A DNA stretch of 22,261 bases from JAKOUL01 sp035378845. Lineage in GTDB: Bacteria; Dictyoglomota; Dictyoglomia; Dictyoglomales; Dictyoglomaceae. The notes beneath the pieces were generated by a model. The model was not told the DNA's origin, searched no databases, and worked only from the letters and a program-made list of their open reading frames with translations. The position numbers and the translations under genes were made by a program. Where the stretch lies: contig DAOSUP010000020.1 of NCBI GenBank assembly GCA_035378845.1, positions 1 to 22,261 on the forward strand, given 5' to 3'. Below are positions 15,687 through 22,261 of the stretch, in pieces; positions within the stretch are counted from its first letter, which is position 1, and the number at the start of each line of letters is the position of its first letter.

Positions 15687-16674
15687 GCTTTTTTCTTAGC
15701 CTTTTTATTTCTTCCCAGATTTCAGGAAGTTTTCTAATAAGTGCCTGAATTTTCATCTCCTCAGTATGTGGCATTGCAGGAAATCCAGAAACTGCCATAT
15801 TGTCAGGGATATCTTTCGTAACCATACCTCTTGCAAGAATTACTACATTGCTTCCTACCTTTACATGATCTGATACTCCACTTTGACCAGCCATAATCAC
15901 ATTGTTTCCCAATTTAGAACTTCCTGCAATTCCACTCTGCCCCACAACTATACAATTTTCACCTATTGTTACGTTATGACCTATATCAACTAAAGAACCA
16001 ATTTTTGTCCCTTTTCCTATACGTGTTTCTCCTAAGGTTCCTCTCTCTACGACTGCATTTCCCATTATCTCTACATTATCTTCTATAACTACTTTCCCAA
16101 TCTGAGGCATCTTTACATGCTCTTTTCCATCCCAAATATATCCCAAACCCTCAACTCCAATACTCGTTCCTGAGTGGATAAGGACATTATCACCAATAAA
16201 ACAGAGATCATATATGGTAACTCTTGGATAGATTACACAATTCTCTCCTATTTCTACGTTATTTCCTATAATTACTCCGGGAAAGATTTTTGTACCATTC
16301 CCTATAGTAACGTTATTCCCTATACTTACATAAGCTCCAATTGCAACATCTTTTCCTAATTTTACATTTTCTCCTAAAATAACAGTAGGGTGGATTCCTT
16401 GAGGATATGTCCTCCAATCAAAGATCTTTAAAAGTTTAGCCATTGCTAATCTTGGATTATCCACTTTTACATGAGGACGAGTAGAATACCCATCTTTAGG
16501 AATCACAAAAGCTTTTGCCTTTACAGTTTTTTCTACTGTCTCTATATCCTTACTATTAAATATAAAAACTAAGTCATTTTCTCTTGCATTCTCCCAGTCA
16601 GAAACTCTTTCAATAGATACATCTTCTCCTACTAACTCTCCATCTACAATCTTTGCAACCTCGCTTAAAAACAT
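15679..16674 (-). CDS. lpxD: UDP-3-O-acylglucosamine N-acyltransferase
   Basis: Adds the second hydroxyacyl chain, at the 2-amino position, to the LpxC product. The 331 residues show the N-terminal uridine-binding domain (1-95, including SDWENARENDLVFIFN), a long left-handed beta-helix of hexapeptides (about 96-285), the catalytic histidine in VDIGHNVTIGEN (His233), AGQSGVSDHVKVG and a C-terminal helix. ATG 16672-16674 follows GGAGAGAGAA. It lies 10 bases after the first Skp/OmpH gene, the common skp-lpxD order of diderms. Confidence 0.95.
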   Translation of the reverse strand: MFLSEVAKIVDGELVGEDVSIERVSDWENARENDLVFIFNSKDIETVEKTVKAKAFVIPKDGYSTRPHVKVDNPRLAMAKLLKIFDWRTYPQGIHPTVILGENVKLGKDVAIGAYVSIGNNVTIGNGTKIFPGVIIGNNVEIGENCVIYPRVTIYDLCFIGDNVLIHSGTSIGVEGLGYIWDGKEHVKMPQIGKVVIEDNVEIMGNAVVERGTLGETRIGKGTKIGSLVDIGHNVTIGENCIVVGQSGIAGSSKLGNNVIMAGQSGVSDHVKVGSNVVILARGMVTKDIPDNMAVSGFPAMPHTEEMKIQALIRKLPEIWEEIKRLRKKLE

Positions 16675-16684
16675 TTCTCTCTCC

Positions 16685-17110
16685 TTACTTATTCAAATTA
16701 TTCAAAACCTCAGACGTAATATCTATTCCACCCCATAAGAGAAAACTCTTATTTAAAACCACTGAAATTTTTTTGCTTTTTGCAACCTTCTCCACTTCTT
16801 TCAATATCTTTGCGTTTATATTTTGTCTTACCCCCTCTACATACACCGCTAATTTTTTCTCCTCATTTAATCTCATCTCATTTATTTTTTCGTCTGTTGT
16901 TCCTTTCTTTTTTGCATTGTCAAGAAGTTTCTGAATATTTTCCTGACGTTTTTGTATTTCTGACTGAACTTTCTTAGTATCTTTAAATTCAGAGAATACC
17001 TTAGGGTAATCTATATAAGCAACACCTCTATTTTGATCTGAAAAAGCAAAAGAGAAAGAGAAGAAAGAAACAACTATAAATATAATTAGAAAATGCTTCC
17101 ACCCCTTCAT
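16685..17110 (-). CDS. Skp/OmpH-family periplasmic chaperone (second copy)
   Basis: A 141-residue protein with a signal peptide (about 1-22, ending SFAF), then VAYIDYPKVFSEF typical of OmpH N-termini, a helical charged segment (about 50-115) that would form a Skp tentacle, and a closing LNKSFLLWGGIDITSEVL, the family GG-x-DIT motif. It would hold unfolded outer-membrane proteins on their way to BamA. ATG lies 4 bases after the other Skp-like gene. The two copies share layout but little sequence, so the duplication looks old. Confidence 0.85.
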   Translation of the reverse strand: MKGWKHFLIIFIVVSFFSFSFAFSDQNRGVAYIDYPKVFSEFKDTKKVQSEIQKRQENIQKLLDNAKKKGTTDEKINEMRLNEEKKLAVYVEGVRQNINAKILKEVEKVAKSKKISVVLNKSFLLWGGIDITSEVLNNLNK

Positions 17111-17114
17111 ATTT

Positions 17115-17582
17115 TTACTGTTTTCCTGCTAAAATATTTATCACTTTATCAGTAATATCCACACCACCCCAGATTACTACATCTTGTCCCTGAATATTTT
17201 TTGTTAGCACGGCTATATATCCTTCTTTTTTAGAGAGATCAGCAAAAATTTTATCAAGAGTCTTTTTTAGACTTTGTAGAACACTATCTACAGCTTTCTT
17301 ATAAGGTTCTAATTCTGTATCGTATTGGGTAGAGAGTTTCTTTAATTCATCTTGAGACTTTCCAGCTTTTTGAGCTTCACTTAATTTATTAAGTCTATTT
17401 TGATATTCTTGTTGATATTTTGTATAAGCATTCATAAATGGAGGATAGCTTCTTAATAACTGATCTTCATCAATATAAGCTATCTTTCCGGAAGAAGTCT
17501 GGGCTCCTACAATCTTTACTCCTAAAAAAGCAAAAGAAGCTAAAAAGAAAATCACTAATACAAAGATTCCGTATCTTTTCAT
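17115..17582 (-). CDS. Skp/OmpH-family periplasmic chaperone (first copy)
   Basis: A 155-residue protein with a signal peptide (cleavage probably after IVGAQ or nearby), a GKIAYIDEDQLLRSYP segment, a helical region (about 50-125) rich in Lys, Gln and Glu, and the closing VIWGGVDITDKVINIL motif of the family. ATG 17580-17582 has GGAGG eight bases upstream. It sits between the second Omp85-like gene and the other Skp copy, the usual neighbourhood of bamA. Two adjacent copies may form hetero-oligomers or serve different clients; that is inference. Confidence 0.87.
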   Translation of the reverse strand: MKRYGIFVLVIFFLASFAFLGVKIVGAQTSSGKIAYIDEDQLLRSYPPFMNAYTKYQQEYQNRLNKLSEAQKAGKSQDELKKLSTQYDTELEPYKKAVDSVLQSLKKTLDKIFADLSKKEGYIAVLTKNIQGQDVVIWGGVDITDKVINILAGKQ

Positions 17583-17595
17583 CTTTTATACCTCC

Positions 17596-19056
17596 TTAAA
17601 AATTGATTTCAGAACTTAAATAGAATTTTACAATATCTGAAAAATTAGTATCCAATCCAAAATTGTATCTCCAAGGATCGTAAAATAAGGAAATCATAGC
17701 TCCACCGTAACCTTTAAACGAAATATCACTTATTGCTTTTACTTCTTCTGGTCTAAAGATACTTTCACCTCCTAATTCTAAACTTAGATAATTCTTATCT
17801 CCTATAGGAAAGGAATATGCAGCTTTGAGAAGAAGTTTACCTCCTTCTATAGATATACCTATAGGATAAACAAACTCTCCCATTAAGCCTATAATTCTTT
17901 CATTGATGTCTTCTCCATAACTATTAAAATATTTCCCTGATAAAGTTATAAGAGAATAGTTATATGGAGATCCTCCACCATGAAAATCAAGATTTATTCC
18001 CAATAAACTTCCATTTTTATATATTCCATTCTCTTCTACTAAAGTATCTCTTTTTATATTAAAAAAGAGAGCATTATCCCAACTCTGTGGCTCCCACTTG
18101 ATACCAACCTCTCCTGTAAAATCACGAGAAAGATCTTTATCATAACTGAGACTTAATAGCTTGTCCCCTACTTCTACCCTTAAATTCTCATTCCTCCAAG
18201 AAAGTGCATAATCTACCACTCCACCAGTATATTTTATATTGACTCCAAAATTCCCCCATGGGCTTGAGAAATAATTAAAAGAAGAAGATAAGTATTCGTT
18301 ACTTTTATATTCCAAGGATATCTCCCGAGGAGGTAGATACTTCAAAGACAAGTATAAAACTAAAGAGTTATCTTCCAATTCCCAATTAGGTATAATCTGT
18401 AGTTTCAAATCCTTTTTTTCAAGCTTTTTATTAGCATTCTCAATCTTCGTAAGATTTAGATAATCTCCTACCGAAAGATCCAGATATTCTTCTATTACCT
18501 TCTTCTCCCAATCATTATTAGCCTTAATTTCTATCCTGCTAATAGGAGGGGTCTCTAACCAATAAAAAGTAAGCATATTGTTTTCAAAAGAGAAAGTAGG
18601 ATCTTGAATCAGCACAAATCCTTTTTTTCTATAAATTTCTTTTATATTTTCACAATCTTTTTTTATTTTATCTTCTATAAAAAATTTACCTTCAGTACTA
18701 TAAATCTTCTCTTTTATCTCTTGAAGAGGAACCAGCTTTGCATCAGGAAATTTTATCTGAGAAATTACAGGGTATTCTTCTACTAAAACTATAAGATTAT
18801 ATCCCCCATCAACTTTTTGTAAGGTATATCCTACACTCATGAAAAGTCTACTCTCTTTCAATCTTGATATCTCTCTATTAATCTCATCTTCGGAAACCGA
18901 AGTAAACACCTTAATTCCAAAATTAGATTGGACTGTATTATAAGGAACATTTTTTATTCCCTTAAAAACTATACCCTGAATAAAATAATTCTCTCCCGCA
19001 TATAAGAAGGATACGAGAAAGACAAAAATCATTAGGAATATGATTGATTTTTTCAT
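17596..19056 (-). CDS. Short Omp85/BamA-like outer-membrane protein with about three POTRA domains
   Basis: A 486-residue protein with a signal peptide (1-20, ending FLYAG). Three POTRA-like segments follow at about 26-95, 96-170 and 171-240 (each beginning with an I-x-I/V strand and ending near an E-x-P or PP). Residues about 241-486 are alternating polar and hydrophobic strands ending in EINF, with the C-terminal Phe expected of a beta-barrel. The barrel part is only about 245 residues, short for a 16-strand Omp85 barrel, and I find no (V/I)RG(F/Y) loop-6 motif. A BamA-like FYDPW segment occurs near the end. It directly follows bamA by 18 bases with GGAGGG before the ATG, so it probably works with BamA. 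Its exact role is unknown. Confidence 0.7.
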   Translation of the reverse strand: MKKSIIFLMIFVFLVSFLYAGENYFIQGIVFKGIKNVPYNTVQSNFGIKVFTSVSEDEINREISRLKESRLFMSVGYTLQKVDGGYNLIVLVEEYPVISQIKFPDAKLVPLQEIKEKIYSTEGKFFIEDKIKKDCENIKEIYRKKGFVLIQDPTFSFENNMLTFYWLETPPISRIEIKANNDWEKKVIEEYLDLSVGDYLNLTKIENANKKLEKKDLKLQIIPNWELEDNSLVLYLSLKYLPPREISLEYKSNEYLSSSFNYFSSPWGNFGVNIKYTGGVVDYALSWRNENLRVEVGDKLLSLSYDKDLSRDFTGEVGIKWEPQSWDNALFFNIKRDTLVEENGIYKNGSLLGINLDFHGGGSPYNYSLITLSGKYFNSYGEDINERIIGLMGEFVYPIGISIEGGKLLLKAAYSFPIGDKNYLSLELGGESIFRPEEVKAISDISFKGYGGAMISLFYDPWRYNFGLDTNFSDIVKFYLSSEINF

Positions 19057-19074
19057 TCAATTCCCTCCATTTTT

Positions 19075-21608
19075 CTAAAATATGTCACCAAAGCTAAAGT
19101 GAATACGCCATTTAGTATTAGGATCTAATGGGTCATTCCCAAAATTATAACCAAGATCAAGTCTTATAGGAATGATTATTGTTTCATATCTTATACCCAA
19201 TCCTATACCTGTATATAGCTTTATATCTGAAATGGAAGAGAGCTGATTAACATACCATGTGCTTCCAGAGTCTACAAATAAAACTCCATAAACCCCACTT
19301 CCCATGGGAATTCTATACTGAAGATTGAATAATAAATAAGAATCCCCTTTAAATATATTATCAGAAAAGCCTCTTATGGAGTTCACACCTCCTAAGGTAA
19401 ATAACTCTGAAGAAGGTAAATTACCTTGAGAGAGTCCAGATGCAATTCTCAAGGACAGCACCTGTCTTTCCTTTTGCTCAGATATGGATAAATAAGACTC
19501 TCTTTTTGTTACAGGAATATGCCATTGAGTTTCTCCCTGATATTTTATAAAATTAGCCTCACTTCCTCCACCAGCAAATTCCAAATTCAAAACTTGTCTT
19601 GATCCTTGAGTAGGATTAAACAAAAAGTCCCGATTATCTCTCCATACTCCTAATTTAAAACTGGCAATATTAGTTTGAGAGATAGAGTTAGAATAAGTCT
19701 GATAAATATCTTCGTATTTAAAGCCTAAAGAAAGATTCCATATTTTCGTCAAAGGATAAGAGAAAGAAAAAGTTCCACCAGCTCTCTCTTCCTCAATTAT
19801 AATTGTACTTCCATCTTCTATGCTTGTAGTTGTAGTATTTTTATCATAAAGCTCAAATTGGGAGGAATTTCTACCACCCAAAAACCAAGGATCATAAAAG
19901 CTTAGCTGATAATTTACTTTACCTTGTGCTGTAAGAGAAACTTTCAGACTCAGTTGCTGAGCTTTACCCATAAAATTCCCTTCTTTATATTCAACATATC
20001 CGTAAAGTCCTGTATCAGTAGCATATCCTCCACCAAAATTTATAGCTCCTGAAAGCTTCTCTTTTGCCACATATACAACTTTAACTTTATCCTCAGAACT
20101 TCCCTGCTCAAATCTTATAGAGACATCCTCAAAAATACCTGCATTATATATTCTCTGTAAATCATCTTTTACCTTTTCCCAATTGAAATTCTCTCCTACC
20201 TTAAGGGTTATCTCTCTTCTTACCACATTTTCATCGGTGGGTTTCCTTAAAAAAGACATAAAGCTCAGTGAAGATGTTTCAGTAGTGGGAAGAATTTCTA
20301 CCTCTATATCTTCCACTTTATATTCTTTGAATACAAAAATTATTTCTCCATCTTTTGTAAAATTAAATTCTTGAAGAGTAGTAAAAACAAGTCCCCTGTT
20401 TTGCACAAATTTTTGAAGATTAATCAAATCCTGTTTTAAAAGATTAGGATTAAAAGGAGTACCTTCTTTACTAAGAAGCACCCTTTTCAAATCTTCAAAG
20501 GATATACCAGATATACCAGTAAAAGTTATCTTATTAATTATTGGGTTCTCCTGAAAGATAAAAATTAATGATATCTCATCATCTTCTACTTTTTTATCTA
20601 CGTTTACTTCAGAAAAATATCCTGCACTTTCAAACTTAGAAATTTGTTCTGAGATCTTATCTTCTGACACAAAATCTCCAACTTTCAAAATCAAGTATTT
20701 TTCTAACTCTTTCATTGAAACATGAGAAGATCCTACAAAATCTAAAGATTTTAAAATAGGATTTTCTACAACATCAAAGGTTAAATATGCAAAATTCCCT
20801 TTTGAAATTCTATATTTAACATCTACATTGGAAAAAAGACCCGAATCTATAAGAATCTTTGTTTTTTCTTGTATATATTTCTCACTTAAAAAAGCATTTT
20901 TTTCGGGAGATAAAATCTTAAAGAATCTCTCCTGAGAAACATTCTTTAAGCCATCAACTTTAATATTTGCTATCCATGGGTTTTCTTCTAATTTAATCTC
21001 AATCTTTACTTTATTATCTTTATCCAAATCTTCATTCAAAACAAAGCTTTTAAAATAGCCCGAATTCTCTAATTTTNNNNNNNNNNNNNNNNNNNNNNNN
21101 NNNNNNNNNNNNNNNNNNNNNNNNNNNNNNNNNNNNNNNNNNNNNNNNNNNNNNNNNNNNNNNNNNNNNNNNNNNNCATAAACTTTCTTCTTTGCTCCCA
21201 AACTATTTGATCTGTTGTCCATCCTAATGAAGGAATCATCAGTATTCTTTGAATATCCTTCGGCGTAATTTTTTGAAGTCCTTGAAGCTTGATACCAGTG
21301 ACAAATATCAGGAATGGAGACTCTACTAAATTTATTTCCAAAACAATGCCTTCCTTTTTAGAAATTTTGTTTATGTTTATTGAAATAAAGTATGTGGTAT
21401 CCTCTAATTTTGTTTTTATCTGTTCTATTTTCTCATCAGACACACTTGCACCAACTTTTAGATCTATAATTTTTAAAATTTCGTCATTACTTATTTTTTG
21501 ATTCCCCTTTATAACTATGTCAGAAATAGTATAGTTACTCTGAGCTAAAGTTTGATCTAAGAAGGAAATAAGCAAAAATAAAGTGAAAATTAAAATAAAT
21601 CTTTTCAA
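19075..21608 (-). CDS. bamA: Outer-membrane protein assembly factor BamA, interrupted by an assembly gap
   Basis: Inserts beta-barrel proteins into the outer membrane. The start is TTG 21606-21608, 8 bases after AAGGAAGGTG, followed by a signal peptide (FTLFLLISFLDQTLAQ). POTRA 1 and most of POTRA 2 lie before the gap (144 residues). The part after the gap (666 residues) begins with the end of a POTRA (KLENSGYF) and continues with four more, then a barrel starting near GAINFGGGYATDTG. It carries FYDPWFLGG, the loop-6 motif SIRGF and the terminal HFSFGDIF. At least six POTRA domains are therefore present, against five in E. coli. The two halves are in different frames only because the 100-N gap is a placeholder. 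Confidence 0.92.
21077..21176. other. Assembly gap of exactly 100 N inside bamA
   Basis: Exactly 100 undefined bases interrupt the POTRA region of bamA. The codon before the gap ends exactly at 21177, and the first base after it (21076) is a third codon position. An intact gene therefore needs a true gap length of 3n+2, which 100 is not. The real gap size is unknown. Confidence 0.95.
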
Positions 21609-21629
21609 TCTCTTAACACCTTCCTTTCA

Positions 21630-22261
21630 TCAAAATTGGGAGCTGTATTCTAAGAAAAATGAAAATCCTTTATTCTCTGTGGTAAACAGTTTAAGAGAAA
21701 AATCTTTCCTAAATTCATAATCTAACTCACCACTCCATGTTCTTTCATCCAAAGAATAATTTAACTTTGCAGATAATAAATCTGAAAGCTTTTTTTCAAG
21801 TATAATACTTCTCCAATGAGGAATCAAACCTTCTATAGTATATTCTACTGTTAAAGAATCTAAATTAAATATTTTAGCAAATTCAGAGAGTACAGGATTC
21901 AAGAAGAATGTATTAAAAGCAGAGCTTATCATGCCCTGTACCCCTACAGGAATGCTCTCCACTAAGGTGGAAAATGTCCAAGATTCAACTTGAGCTATGG
22001 GAAGATTCTTTTGTCCCACAAGTAAGAATAATATCTCCCTTAATGACAAACTTGGTTCTGAGGTAAATAAGACGGAAGTATTCCCCATAAAACTATATGC
22101 TTTAAGATTTATAAGAAAACCTTGAATTAGTTTACTTGCTGAAATTTCCCATATATTCTCTTCAAAACTAAGTCCAGGAAATTTAATATAGCCATAATCT
22201 AAAATAAATTCGTTACCAAGTACATTAATAGTGCCATCTTTAAAGTCTATTTCTCCACTTA
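21630..22261 (-). CDS. TamB-like (DUF490) protein, C-terminal fragment
   Basis: The reading frame is open from the right edge to a stop at 21630, so about 210 C-terminal residues are visible; the internal ATG at 22088 is not the true start. The visible part begins SGEIDFKDGTINVLGNEF and continues ILDYGYIKFPGLSFEENIWE, the repeated strand pattern of the TamB C-terminal domain. A hydrophobic/amphipathic stretch (SLREILFLLVGQ) and strands ending in EYSSQF with a terminal Phe follow. TamB spans the periplasm as a hydrophobic groove, thought to carry phospholipids between membranes and to cooperate with Omp85 proteins. The gene is 21 bases upstream of bamA, a common pairing in diderms that lack TamA. 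Confidence 0.75.
   Translation of the reverse strand, partial: SGEIDFKDGTINVLGNEFILDYGYIKFPGLSFEENIWEISASKLIQGFLINLKAYSFMGNTSVLFTSEPSLSLREILFLLVGQKNLPIAQVESWTFSTLVESIPVGVQGMISSAFNTFFLNPVLSEFAKIFNLDSLTVEYTIEGLIPHWRSIILEKKLSDLLSAKLNYSLDERTWSGELDYEFRKDFSLKLFTTENKGFSFFLEYSSQF

Noticed and set aside
19075..21608. Two separate genes or a frameshift in bamA
   Set aside because: The frame change coincides exactly with the 100-N gap, and both halves carry POTRA sequence of one protein, so an assembly gap of unknown length explains it.
21630..22088. Stand-alone 152-residue gene starting at ATG 22088
   Set aside because: The frame stays open upstream to the window edge and encodes TamB-like strands, so 22088 is an internal methionine.

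Overview
The window is a single-direction block: every gene reads from the minus strand, with gaps of 0 to 40 bases or short overlaps almost everywhere. It is AT-rich. It encodes a diderm cell envelope (BamA, TamB, Skp/OmpH, Lpx enzymes, MsbA, LptB) together with an SLH-domain coiled-coil surface protein, an archaeal-type prolyl-tRNA synthetase and a second EF-G. This mixture suggests a thermophilic, deep-branching diderm close to Dictyoglomus. That assignment comes from memory of gene content and style, not from a database match.

Reading in the direction of transcription, from high to low coordinates. (1) Outer-membrane protein assembly: the C-terminal end of a TamB-like protein (21630-22261, cut by the window edge), BamA (19075-21608, interrupted by a 100-N assembly gap), a shorter second Omp85-like protein (17596-19056) and two tandem Skp/OmpH chaperones. 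(2) Lipid A: lpxD, lpxC, fabZ, lpxA, lpxB, a divergent LpxB-like paralogue, an MsbA-type ABC exporter and a Gfo/Idh/MocA oxidoreductase, followed by a small TPR protein with a signal peptide. (3) lptB, preceded by a promoter placed so that the transcript would be leaderless, then a DUF3084 membrane coiled-coil protein, proS and dut. (4) After a 72-base gap with an extended -10 promoter and a palindrome: an EF-G-like GTPase, a DUF951 protein and proB. (5) After a 199-base leader region with a perfect consensus promoter: an SLH-domain, coiled-coil, probably S-layer or outer-membrane-tether protein that runs off the left edge.

The first three blocks form one envelope-assembly programme: Skp carries outer-membrane proteins to BamA, Lpx enzymes make the lipid A core, MsbA flips it and LptB powers its transport. 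LpxH/LpxI/LpxG, LpxK, Kdo enzymes and the other Lpt subunits are not in the window. The least ordinary items are the tandem LpxB paralogue, the second Omp85-like protein with no visible RGF/RGY motif, the six or more POTRA domains of BamA, the leaderless lptB promoter, and the SLH-gene leader, which has a near-perfect Shine-Dalgarno sequence without a start codon close to its predicted 5' end. No RNA genes, insertion sequences, CRISPR arrays or clear intrinsic terminators were seen.
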